Part shown: one piece after another, positions 40,907 through 48,982 of the stretch
How the letters are laid out: every line of letters begins with the position of its first letter
Numbering within the stretch: position 1 is the stretch's first letter
NCBI GenBank assembly: GCA_030651135.1
Contig: JAUSCS010000013.1
Span: forward strand, 124,001-188,000
Length of the DNA stretch: 64,000 nucleotides
Direction of reading: 5' to 3'
Origin: Candidatus Woesearchaeota archaeon
GTDB taxonomy: Archaea; Nanobdellota; Nanobdellia; Woesearchaeales; JACPBO01
The notes under the pieces: model-generated
The model's database searches: none
The model's input: only the letters and a program-made list of their open reading frames with translations
Told to the model about the DNA's origin: nothing
Made by a program: the position numbers and the translations under genes

Positions 40907-42487
40907 ATGAAAAAAACAAGTATGCCTCCGAAAGAAATAGAGCAATTGACAGATGACCCTTCGCTAAATATTGCGCTCGACACAATCAAAATAAAAAAAC
41001 AGGCTTTGATTTTCGTAAATACAAAAAGATCAGCTGAAAAAACAGCTGAAGAAATTGCAAAAAAGCTCAGAATAGGGGATGAAAGCCTTAACGAGTTATC
41101 AGAAAAAGCATTGCATGCAATTGCGCAGCCGACAAGGCAATGCATAAGGCTTTCAGAGTGCCTAAAAAAAGGCGTCGCATTCCATCATGCCGGGCTGCAT
41201 CACAAGCAGAAAGAGCTGATTGAAGAAAGTTTTAGGAAAGGTGCAATAAAAATAATTTGTTCTACACCAACACTTGCATATGGTTTGGATTTGCCGGCAT
41301 TCCGCTCTGTGCTGAAGGATCTCAAAAGATACGGGCATCAGGGCTATCAATACATTCCTGTGCTTGAATTCTTGCAGATGGCTGGCAGAGCCGGGCGCCC
41401 TAAATTCGACAGCTTCGGGGAAGCAATCTGCATTGCATCATCAGAGCCTGAAAAAGAAAAGATATATGAAAAATTCATTTTAGGCGAGCCGGAAGAGATA
41501 TCTTCAAAGCTTGCAGTTGAGCCTGTTTTAAGGACTTATCTGCTTTCGTTAATCGCTTCAAATCTTGTAAATACAAAAATCCAGATAATGGAGTTTTTTG
41601 AAAAAACATTCTGGGCATTCCAGTTCAAGGACATGGAAAAGTTAGAAGCGATAATTTTGAGGATGCTTGGCTTATTGGAAGAATGGAAATTCATAAAAAG
41701 CTCCGCAAAAGAGGATTTTAAATCTGCGAATGCTCTTGAAAACGAATCTTATGACGCAACATTGATTGGAAAAAGAGTTGCAGAGCTTTACATTGATCCA
41801 TTGACAGCGCATCATCTGATAACATGCCTAAAAAACAGCAGCGTTGTGACTGTGCATTCTTTTTCGCTTCTGCAAATTATATCGCATACTTTGGAAATGC
41901 GGCCTTTGCTGACTGTCAAAACAAAAGAATGGGATGAAGTGCAGGAAAAGCTTGCAAGTTACGAAAATAATCTGCTGGAAAAAGAGCCGACTCTTTACGA
42001 AGAAGAATATGATGAATATCTTAATTCTGTTAAAACAGCATTGTTTTTTGAAGAATGGGTTAATGAAAAGAACGAGGAATATTTGCTGGAGCAATACAAT
42101 ATAAGGCCTGGCGAAACCAGGGCAAAGCTGAATATTGCAGACTGGCTGCTTTATGCTTCTGAGGAATTGTCGAGAATTTTGGAAATAAAGCCTATGCTTA
42201 AAGAAATTCTGAAATTAAGGTTCAGGCTGAAATACGGCGTTAAGGAAGAATTATTGCCTTTGATGAAATTAAAGCACATTGGGAGAGCCAGGGGAAGAAT
42301 GCTTTTCAATAATGGAATCAAAGATATTGCAGATGTCAAAAAAGCTGATTTGACTGCATTGACGCAGATCCTTGGATCCAATACTGCAATAGACATTAAG
42401 AAGCAGGTTGGAGAGGATTTTGAGAAGATGAAAGTCAAGGAGAACAAAAGAAAAGGGCAGATTTCTCTGGCAGATTGGGGCGAGTAA
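40907..42487 (+). CDS. C-terminal half of a Hel308/Ski2-like helicase
   Basis: 526 residues. It starts directly in the second RecA domain: KKQALIFVNTKRSAEKTAEE (motif IV region), then ECLKKGVAFHHAGLHHKQKE, IKIICSTPTLAYGLDLPAFR and the motif VI QMAGRAGRPKFDS. A winged helix, a ratchet-like helical region and a C-terminal helix-hairpin-helix (LKHIGRARGRMLFNNGIKDI) follow as in Hel308. The first RecA domain with Walker A and DEAD/DExH motifs (~200-250 residues) is absent. Either a 5' truncation or one half of a split gene. Its ATG is seven bases past tRNA-Ile. Confidence 0.88.
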   Translation: MKKTSMPPKEIEQLTDDPSLNIALDTIKIKKQALIFVNTKRSAEKTAEEIAKKLRIGDESLNELSEKALHAIAQPTRQCIRLSECLKKGVAFHHAGLHHKQKELIEESFRKGAIKIICSTPTLAYGLDLPAFRSVLKDLKRYGHQGYQYIPVLEFLQMAGRAGRPKFDSFGEAICIASSEPEKEKIYEKFILGEPEEISSKLAVEPVLRTYLLSLIASNLVNTKIQIMEFFEKTFWAFQFKDMEKLEAIILRMLGLLEEWKFIKSSAKEDFKSANALENESYDATLIGKRVAELYIDPLTAHHLITCLKNSSVVTVHSFSLLQIISHTLEMRPLLTVKTKEWDEVQEKLASYENNLLEKEPTLYEEEYDEYLNSVKTALFFEEWVNEKNEEYLLEQYNIRPGETRAKLNIADWLLYASEELSRILEIKPMLKEILKLRFRLKYGVKEELLPLMKLKHIGRARGRMLFNNGIKDIADVKKADLTALTQILGSNTAIDIKKQVGEDFEKMKVKENKRKGQISLADWGE

Positions 42488-42494
42488 GTTGTTT

Positions 42495-43616
42495 TTATTT
42501 ATTTGATCTGTAAAATATTTCTCTTACAGACTGATTGTAGTGTAATCTGTTAATTGTGTAAGTAATTCTTTCCGTCAATGCGTGAACCTTTACAAACGGC
42601 AGTTCTAAAACTTCTTTTGTCTGAGGAATTGAGTCTGTAACATGCAACTCTTTAAGATTGTACTTTTCATTGGCTTCAATTAGTTTAGGTATTGATTTTT
42701 TATTTAACTTATTATGAGAAATAGCGGCATATATTTCATTAATATTGCGCTCCTCCGATAAAGACTTAGCAGCGCCTATTATTGAGTTGGCTGTGACTGT
42801 TTCATCATCTGTTATTAATGCTATATTTTTCCCATCTAGTTCACCTATGACTCCTAAAATATTTGCTTCTTGATCTTTCGGCCTGACTTTGCTTGTGATG
42901 CCATAGTCGATACCCATTGCTTCTGCATAATGTATTGTAAATTTAGCTCCACCTGCATCTGTTGAAATAGCTATCACATTTTTTAAGCCCCTGAATTTTT
43001 CAGATGTTTCGATAAACAAATCCAGGCCAGTTAGTGCTATTACCCCGTGAGGCTCATAAAATCCTTTTATAGCGTCTGTATGCAAATGGTAAAATAAAAT
43101 CTCATCCATGCCTGCAGTTATTAACAAATCAGCAACTAGTTTCGCTAATGTTGCCTCTCTTTGATGAAATGTTGGCTTATCTTGCCTCGAGTATGCAGAA
43201 TAAGGAGTTACAGCAGTTATTTTTTTTGCTCTATGTACTTTTAAAGTCCTAATCATTTGTAAAAGCTGCATCAGATTATCATTTACAGTTATGTTGGATG
43301 TTCTGTCAAGGACAGACTGGAAAACAAATGCATTTGAGCCTGCAACATGTTCGGGAAGCCTGGGTCTTGTTTCTGTATCATCAAATATCATGGTCATTGG
43401 CTCTCCATTTTTGCCTCCGCATAATAATGGAACCACTTTTAATTCGCTTTTGTTCTCTTTAAGTCTTTTTTCATAACTTTCTTCTACCTTTTTAGCCAAT
43501 TCTATTCCAGAATTACAGGCTACAAATAACAGCCAGCCATTAGGCCCTGCCAATTCTTTGAATTTAAGCTCTTCAAATTTTTCAGGTGTTATAAATGTGT
43601 CTTTAAAATTAGCCAT
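42495..43616 (-). CDS. prs: Ribose-phosphate pyrophosphokinase-like protein
   Basis: 373 residues, somewhat longer than typical PRPP synthetases. Family features: SNAFVFQSVLDRTSNITVND, KITAVTPYSAYSRQDK (the conserved Tyr/Arg-Gln-Asp segment), FYHLHTDAIKGFYEPHGVIA, and a variant PRPP loop NIALITDDETVTANSIIGAA. It should make PRPP for Apt and HisG, both in this window, but the loop differs from VDD(M/I)..TGGT, so activity could be altered. It converges on the helicase gene. Confidence 0.8.
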   Translation of the reverse strand: MANFKDTFITPEKFEELKFKELAGPNGWLLFVACNSGIELAKKVEESYEKRLKENKSELKVVPLLCGGKNGEPMTMIFDDTETRPRLPEHVAGSNAFVFQSVLDRTSNITVNDNLMQLLQMIRTLKVHRAKKITAVTPYSAYSRQDKPTFHQREATLAKLVADLLITAGMDEILFYHLHTDAIKGFYEPHGVIALTGLDLFIETSEKFRGLKNVIAISTDAGGAKFTIHYAEAMGIDYGITSKVRPKDQEANILGVIGELDGKNIALITDDETVTANSIIGAAKSLSEERNINEIYAAISHNKLNKKSIPKLIEANEKYNLKELHVTDSIPQTKEVLELPFVKVHALTERITYTINRLHYNQSVREIFYRSNK

Positions 43617-43745
43617 GCACTCCCCCTTAAGTTTTAAATCACATTGTAATTTAAATATCTTTCTCTTTTATTAACTACTTAAAAACAATAATTACGTAAT
43701 GGAGCGTAAAAATTAAATAATAGCATCACGTATAACTAAAATAAA

Positions 43746-44057
43746 ATGGCATCACTTAATTTCAACGAAAAGGTTCTTGCTCTTGTCAGGAAAATACCTG
43801 AAGGAAACGTAACGACATACAAGGAGATCGGCAGGGCATTAAAGAGAAAAGGACAGATTTACAGGGCAGTCGGAAGAGCATTGCATGAGAATAAATGTCC
43901 TGTGATCATACCATGCCATAGGGTTGTGAAAAGCGATGGAAGCATTGGAGGGTATTCAGGAGGAGTTAAGGAAAAAATAAAATTATTAAGAAAGGAAGGG
44001 ATTGAAATAAACAAGAACAAAGTTGTGGGGTTTGAAAAGAGAATGTTAAAATTTTGA
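43746..44057 (+). CDS. ogt: Methylated-DNA-[protein]-cysteine methyltransferase
   Basis: 103-residue C-terminal-type alkyltransferase that removes O6-alkyl groups from guanine. The helix-turn-helix (IPEGNVTTYKEIGRALKRKG) and the alkyl-acceptor motif PCHRV in CPVIIPCHRVVKSDGSIGGY are intact. Only the DNA-binding/catalytic domain is present, as in short ATL/OGT proteins; the acceptor Cys argues for true repair activity. Its stop abuts the TyrA-like gene. Confidence 0.93.
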   Translation: MASLNFNEKVLALVRKIPEGNVTTYKEIGRALKRKGQIYRAVGRALHENKCPVIIPCHRVVKSDGSIGGYSGGVKEKIKLLRKEGIEINKNKVVGFEKRMLKF

Positions 44058-45557
44058 TTATTTTTCAGTCCTATAAGCAACCAAATGCCCTAATGATGAT
44101 AATTCTTCTATTCTGTTCCATGTATCAAATATGTTCAAGAAAGGATCGCCAAATCTATTGAACATCTGCACCCTTTCATATTTTTGATTTTTTGTGTTAA
44201 ATCTTTTCAGGCTATCAAGAAATCCCCCAATCACTTGTACACCTTCATAACTGGCTTTAATCATTTCAGACATTTCATGATCTGACTTTTTTTCGCCGCT
44301 TAATATTGCAGTTAGCAGGTTATTGACATTTTCTAATTTCTCTACATCTAGCTTCTCTAAACCAGGAGGTACAGCAGGTGAGAACCTGATCTTTTTATTT
44401 TTATACCGGGGGTGATTTTTATTGTGAAGATAAAAGACATCCACTCCTTCTTTATAGCATTCTACTCCATGAGGGACACATTTTGCAAGCGGAAATACCC
44501 TCCTTATTTTAGTTAGTTCTCCATCTGGAATTTTCGTGGTGTCTAAATATTCCTTGTATCTTCGTATATCTGGATTAAATGGCTTAAGCGTCTCTTTTAT
44601 AGTATCACCTATTTCTCTTTCAAAATAAACTTCAATGCCAATGGGGTGGCCCATTATTTTGTCTGTTCTTTCTTCTGCAATCTTGGCATAGTTGCCTAAA
44701 AATTTGTTTAGTCTTTTATGCAAATCATCAAATCCTTGAAGGTCACCTGAAAGAGCTAGATTTTCTAGATGGTCTAAATTCTTCTTTAATAAAGCATATA
44801 CTTCTTTAGTTATTGGATTTTCAATTTGTATGGCGCCATACATTTTGCCTTGATTGGGATTTGCTACAACTCTTCCAGCTGCATCCAGCATCAGCCTAAA
44901 AAGCAATGTGGAATGCTTCTGCAGCCTTTCAAGACCGACCTTTTCAGACAGCTGTTCAAGCATTGACAGGAATAAATAAGCTATTGCCTGGGGCTTAACC
45001 TGTAAAGGGCCCATTTCTAAATCATGGTCGTGAGAATCGCGTAATATGTCTGTATTCGCCCTATTTTTGTCAAAAATAGCCATTAATCTGTTAAACCAGG
45101 GGCCGCCCTCTTTAGGCCTCTCGGGAACAAACAGCACATTCTGCCCTAAAGGCGATACAGTCGGCCTATACATTCCATGGACGCTAAATATCTCTACATT
45201 CGGCTTTGAATATTTAATCATGGCTTGGACAGACTTTGTTTTTGTAGAAGTAAGATCAGCTATGGCTTCATTAGCTTTGCCAGCCAATCTTTTTATTTCT
45301 GATTCCGTAATCCTCTCAATATTTTTTCCGATAATGTCCATGATCGGCAAAGAAAAAATCACAAGATTGCTTTTATCAACTAGCTCTTCAGAACTCATAT
45401 GAATATAGCCCCTTTCAGAACATAATCTTTTGGCTTTTTCAACATCAATATCAGATATGGCAATTTCTAAATTCTGCTTTTTTGCATTTTTTATAATGTC
45501 TGCAAAATGAGATCCCTCTTCCCCCGCTCCGCCGATTATTCCAACTAGTTCTGTCAT
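44058..45557 (-). CDS. Prephenate dehydrogenase (TyrA)-like protein
   Basis: 499 residues. The N-terminal Rossmann domain (LVGIIGGAGEEGSHFADIIK; NLVIFSLPIMDI; AIADLTSTKTKSVQAMI; SVHGMYRPTVSPLGQNVLFV) matches the TyrA family. The middle helical dimerisation region (AYLFLSMLEQLSEKVGLERL) follows. About 200 extra C-terminal residues (from ~300) are not recognised. No other aromatic pathway gene is nearby, so a different substrate is possible. Confidence 0.75.
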   Translation of the reverse strand: MTELVGIIGGAGEEGSHFADIIKNAKKQNLEIAISDIDVEKAKRLCSERGYIHMSSEELVDKSNLVIFSLPIMDIIGKNIERITESEIKRLAGKANEAIADLTSTKTKSVQAMIKYSKPNVEIFSVHGMYRPTVSPLGQNVLFVPERPKEGGPWFNRLMAIFDKNRANTDILRDSHDHDLEMGPLQVKPQAIAYLFLSMLEQLSEKVGLERLQKHSTLLFRLMLDAAGRVVANPNQGKMYGAIQIENPITKEVYALLKKNLDHLENLALSGDLQGFDDLHKRLNKFLGNYAKIAEERTDKIMGHPIGIEVYFEREIGDTIKETLKPFNPDIRRYKEYLDTTKIPDGELTKIRRVFPLAKCVPHGVECYKEGVDVFYLHNKNHPRYKNKKIRFSPAVPPGLEKLDVEKLENVNNLLTAILSGEKKSDHEMSEMIKASYEGVQVIGGFLDSLKRFNTKNQKYERVQMFNRFGDPFLNIFDTWNRIEELSSLGHLVAYRTEK

Positions 45558-45567
45558 TTTATTACTT

Positions 45568-46020
45568 CTAGATCATTCCTTCTAAATTTCTAAGCCCATC
45601 TAATACGTTCTTTTCATCAAGCCCGCTGTTTCCTACAACCTCTTTGCGCAATTCATCAATTCTTTTTTGAATTCCATGCACTTCCTCTTTTGTAAAACCG
45701 TCTCCGGCGGCCACGTCTATTTCGTGTTCAATACTTTTAATCTCTTTGTTTTTTGAGGTATATTCCTCCTTTGTTAATGAACCAGTCACAACAGTCAGAA
45801 TTATGTATTTGTCAATTATCGATAGTTCGTACCTAAGGCTGTTAGCCATACAAGGCGTAGATAACTGGCTTACGTCTTCTCTTAGATCTTCTACATCCCT
45901 TTGGTTATTCTTCATTACTTCTATAGCTCTATGATCATACCTGCTGAGAAAATAAGCAGAAATCAACATACCAGACACAAAAGTTAAAGCGTAGGTAATG
46001 ATTTTTCCAATTGGTTTCAT
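45568..46020 (-). CDS. Membrane-anchored coiled-coil protein
   Basis: 150 residues. One N-terminal membrane helix (IGKIITYALTFVSGMLISAY) is followed by charged helices (NNQRDVEDLREDVSQL; KEYTSKNKEIKSIEHEIDVA; HGIQKRIDELRKEVVGNSGL). No family recognised. It ends eleven bases before the TyrA-like gene on the same strand. Confidence 0.6.
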   Translation of the reverse strand: MKPIGKIITYALTFVSGMLISAYFLSRYDHRAIEVMKNNQRDVEDLREDVSQLSTPCMANSLRYELSIIDKYIILTVVTGSLTKEEYTSKNKEIKSIEHEIDVAAGDGFTKEEVHGIQKRIDELRKEVVGNSGLDEKNVLDGLRNLEGMI

Positions 46021-46105
46021 TTTGCCTGCTAAATAACTTCCCTAAGAACGATCTTAGAGGATATTTATGCCCCTCTTTTTTTAATTTAATCAAACATATT
46101 TAAAT

Positions 46106-47032
46106 TTATTTCTTCCTTTTCTTCTTCACTTTCTTAATCTCTTTCTCAAGATCAAGCTCATCCAGTAATTCCTTGTATCTGTTCCTGATCGTGACTTCTG
46201 TCACGCCTGCAACATCTGCGACTTCCCTCTGCGTTCTTTTCTCTCCGTGCATCAAGGCTGCGACGTACAAAGCAGCTGCTGCAATTCCTGTTGGCCCTCT
46301 TCCGGATGTTAATTCGGCTTTCTGCGCCCTTTCCAATATCTCAACAGACTTGCTCTGTGTTTCAGGGCTTAATTTCAGGGCAGATGCAAATCTTGGAATG
46401 TAATCAGCAGGATTTGAAGGCAGTATTGTTATGCCCAATTCTCTTGTTACAAAACGATAAGTTCTTCCGATTTCCTTTTTCTCAATTCCAGATGCCTCGC
46501 TTAATTCATCCAATGTACGAGGAACTTCATGCCTTCTGCAGGCAGCATATAAAGCTCCGGCAACAACAGATTCCATGCTTCTTCCTCTAACCAGACCGCG
46601 CTGCACAGCCAAAGTGTAAATTCTTGATGATTCTTCTTCAACAGACTTTGGAAGCTTCAGATAAGAGCTGACTCTTTTCAATTCAGCCAGCGCAAGCTTT
46701 AAGTTCCTTTCAATAGCTGTAGAAATCCTATACTGCCATTTTCTTAACCTGAAAAACTTGTTTCTGGCTTTGCTTCCTAATTGATATAAATCGCCATGCT
46801 GGCCGACTTCTGTACCTAATCCCTGATCATACTGCGTGTATGTCATAGGAGCGCCGCCCCTTCTTTTTGATTCGCCCCCTTCGTCTTCAAAATTACGCCA
46901 TTCCTGCGTGAAATCAACCATTTTGTCTTCAATAACAAGTCCGCAGTCTTTGCAGATAATCTCCCCTTTATCTTTATTCCAGAATAAGTTTATTCCGCCG
47001 CATTCAGGGCATTTTTTGACCATTTCAGGCAT
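46106..47032 (-). CDS. tfb: Transcription initiation factor IIB (TFB)
   Basis: 308 residues from ATG 47032, with GGTGA upstream. N-terminal zinc ribbon (KKCPECGGINLFWNKDKGE, CKDCGLVIED), B-reader region with EWRNFEDEGGESKRRGGAP, then two cyclin folds (RNLKLALAELKRVSSYLKLP and SVEILERAQKAELTSGRGPT). The recognition helix TQREVADVAGVTEVTIRNRY would bind BRE. Recruits RNA polymerase to the TATA-TBP complex. Basic tail KKVKKKRKK. Confidence 0.97.
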   Translation of the reverse strand: MPEMVKKCPECGGINLFWNKDKGEIICKDCGLVIEDKMVDFTQEWRNFEDEGGESKRRGGAPMTYTQYDQGLGTEVGQHGDLYQLGSKARNKFFRLRKWQYRISTAIERNLKLALAELKRVSSYLKLPKSVEEESSRIYTLAVQRGLVRGRSMESVVAGALYAACRRHEVPRTLDELSEASGIEKKEIGRTYRFVTRELGITILPSNPADYIPRFASALKLSPETQSKSVEILERAQKAELTSGRGPTGIAAAALYVAALMHGEKRTQREVADVAGVTEVTIRNRYKELLDELDLEKEIKKVKKKRKK

Positions 47033-47256
47033 TTTTTTCACCAGATAGCTTTATTCTTATAGCTCAAATATGGATCTTTTGCTGTTATACCCTTTTTCTT
47101 TCCCCAACATATATAATGAAGTATAACAATATTTATAAAGGAAATGCGTAACTCATATTTAAAGCTTTCGGTATTTTTGGACTTTTAGACGGTGAATTTT
47201 TTCAAAATTTTTATAGAAAACTTTAAAAAAGTTGTTATTTTCAAAATGAATGATAC

Positions 47257-47270
47257 AAAAATTTATATAA
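47257..47270 (+). promoter_or_regulatory. Promoter of tRNA-Ser
   Basis: AAAAATTTATATAA is a strong TATA match centred about 30 bases upstream of the tRNA-Ser 5' end. The 130 bases before it, back to the TFB promoter region, hold only AT-rich sequence. Confidence 0.6.
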
Positions 47271-47293
47271 TAACCCCTTATACGTTCTTTCAT

Positions 47294-47450
47294 GCCGCGA
47301 TGGCACAACCTGGTACTGCGTCAGCCTTGAGAGCTGATGGCCGAAAGGCCTTTCCGGTTCAAAACAATGATGTGTTAAATGGTCCTTAAAAAGATTTTTT
47401 GCACAGAGCCTGCTTCGCAGGCTCGATTGTCGAAAGTCCGGATCGCGGCG
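47294..47450 (+). tRNA. tRNA-Ser(TGA) with a T-loop intron
   Basis: Acceptor GCCGCGA/TCGCGGC with G73; anticodon stem TCAGC/GCTGA, loop CTTGAGA (TGA); a class II variable arm (GGCC-GAAA-GGCC). T stem TCCGG/CCGGA is split after TTCAA by about 73 bases (47363-47435). The insert has an ACAAT/ATTGT helix next to the junctions and a GAGCCTGC-TTC-GCAGGCTC hairpin. Same junction sequences as the tRNA-Ala introns. Confidence 0.9.
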
Positions 47451-47467
47451 TTTTTATTTTACAATAA

Positions 47468-47788
47468 ATGGCAAAAAACATGGCACAAGCATTAAAATTA
47501 AATGACTCAGTCAAGTACCAGAAAGGATCTGTTGTAAGCAAGGAAATAATACGTAAAGGCACAGGAACAATCACTCTGTTTGCTTTTGATCAGGGCCAGG
47601 GATTGAGCGAGCACACTGCTCCGTTTGACGCATTTGTTTATATACTTGACGGAGAAGCTGAAATCTCCATAGATAAGAAGCCATTTCAGTTAAAAGAAGG
47701 CGAAATGATCATAATGCCTGCCAATCATCCGCATTCATTGAAAGCAAAAAAGCAGTTCAAGATGATGCTTGTGATGATAAGATCTTGA
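47468..47788 (+). CDS. Cupin-domain protein
   Basis: 106-residue single-domain cupin: GQGLSEHTAPFDAFVYILDG (metal-binding His and Glu-type first motif, with Asp replacing a second His), then GEMIIMPANHPHSLKAKKQF (second motif with His). Related small cupins bind metals or act as sensors or isomerases; the role is unknown. Its ATG is 17 bases past tRNA-Ser with no promoter in between. Confidence 0.88.
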   Translation: MAKNMAQALKLNDSVKYQKGSVVSKEIIRKGTGTITLFAFDQGQGLSEHTAPFDAFVYILDGEAEISIDKKPFQLKEGEMIIMPANHPHSLKAKKQFKMMLVMIRS

Positions 47789-47859
47789 GTTGAAACTGTC
47801 TGGAGAAAAAAGAGCGCTAAACGAAAAGTTTATATTTAACTACTCAATACTAGTGAATT

Positions 47860-48564
47860 ATGTTTAGAAAAGGAATAGAGGGCATCACAAAAGATGCGCT
47901 AAAGGAAATCGAAAATGGGCACATTCATACTTCTGAAAGAGATAGGCCAGGAGAAACTTACGTCAAAGTGAACAAAGGGTATAGAGTATATTTTGAACAC
48001 TATGGCCCCCGCCATATTCCTCCGCAGATAACCGGCATTTATAAAAAAGAATCCTGTGGTGAAAGATTTAGCAGAAGGACAAGAAGATTTATTCATAATT
48101 TAAAATATATGAAAACAAGCCACGCTCTTTTGCTGGCCAGTGCAACTATTTCTGTTTTTTCAATGTTCTATCTTATGGGACCACCTTCGCATAAAGAAAA
48201 ACTTTTGTCTCTTCTGCTCCCCGGGCGTGTTGAATATAATGATGGAAGCATAGTTATGAAAGGTGTTAGAACAAGGTCGTCAAATGGAACTAAAGAAGAA
48301 TGCGACATTATCTGGAATCCCGGCGAGTGGTTAACATACCAAAAAGGAGGCCTACAAATTGAAAGAGAAGGAGTTGGAAAACCATGGGACATGTCTTGGG
48401 GGGAAAGAGGTAATTTTTATTTGGGAACGCATGATAGAGGCACTATTGAAGGCCAGATGACCCGAGATGGTGTTAAATACAATCAATCTCAAGGGGCAAA
48501 CAGGCAGATTCAAGGAGAAGAAATAACTTCGAAAGACAAGAAGATTGAAATCAAAGATTATTAA
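47860..48564 (+). CDS. Hypothetical single-pass membrane protein
   Basis: 234 residues. N-terminal ~85 residues basic and soluble, then one membrane helix (~91-108, HALLLASATISVFSMFYLMG) and a beta-rich external or internal domain (VEYNDGSIVMKGVRTRSSNG; DIIWNPGEWLTYQKGGLQIE). No family recognised. TATA-like TTTATATTTAAC (47829-47840) lies ~25 bases before the ATG. Confidence 0.6.
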   Translation: MFRKGIEGITKDALKEIENGHIHTSERDRPGETYVKVNKGYRVYFEHYGPRHIPPQITGIYKKESCGERFSRRTRRFIHNLKYMKTSHALLLASATISVFSMFYLMGPPSHKEKLLSLLLPGRVEYNDGSIVMKGVRTRSSNGTKEECDIIWNPGEWLTYQKGGLQIEREGVGKPWDMSWGERGNFYLGTHDRGTIEGQMTRDGVKYNQSQGANRQIQGEEITSKDKKIEIKDY

Positions 48565-48592
48565 GCTAGTATAAATGTTATTTAGTGAGAAA

Positions 48593-48922
48593 ATGAAATG
48601 CTTTACATGCGGAAAATCGGAATTAGTCAGGAAAAAATCAGAATATATGCAGTTTGGAATGAGCCTTGGCAGATTCGATGCTTTAGTCTGCCCGCAATGC
48701 AGGGAAACTTTGTTTGAAGGCAACGTAAGCGAGCAAATTGAAAAGAAGGCAAAAGAACTGGGGATCTGGGGCTTAGCGAGAAAGACGCGGATCGGCACTT
48801 CAGGATCGTCACTTGATGTTAAGCTACCAAAGCAGATCGCTGAATTCTTGGGCTTAAAAAAGGGCCAGGAAGTTGTTATAGAGCCCACAGCAAAGAGGAA
48901 GATAGAGATAACGGTGGTTTGA
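48593..48922 (+). CDS. YgiT-type zinc finger plus AbrB protein
   Basis: 109 residues from ATG 48593 (GTGAGAAA upstream). Two CxxC pairs (KCFTCGKSELV; LVCPQCRETLFEGNVSEQIE) form a YgiT/MqsA-type zinc finger. The C-terminal ~45 residues (SSLDVKLPKQIAEFLGLKKG; QEVVIEPTAKRKIEITV) are AbrB-type. The fusion resembles antitoxin/regulator proteins; no toxin gene adjoins. It precedes the restriction-modification gene by 60 bases and may regulate it. Confidence 0.85.
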   Translation: MKCFTCGKSELVRKKSEYMQFGMSLGRFDALVCPQCRETLFEGNVSEQIEKKAKELGIWGLARKTRIGTSGSSLDVKLPKQIAEFLGLKKGQEVVIEPTAKRKIEITVV

Positions 48923-48982
48923 TTTATTTCTGAATTTTTAATAAAAAGATTAATAAAGAACAGATAAAATAATTGCATTGCA

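Noticed and set aside
44058-44080. Functional link between ogt and the TyrA-like gene
   Set aside because: They are convergent and merely abut; no shared promoter or pathway.
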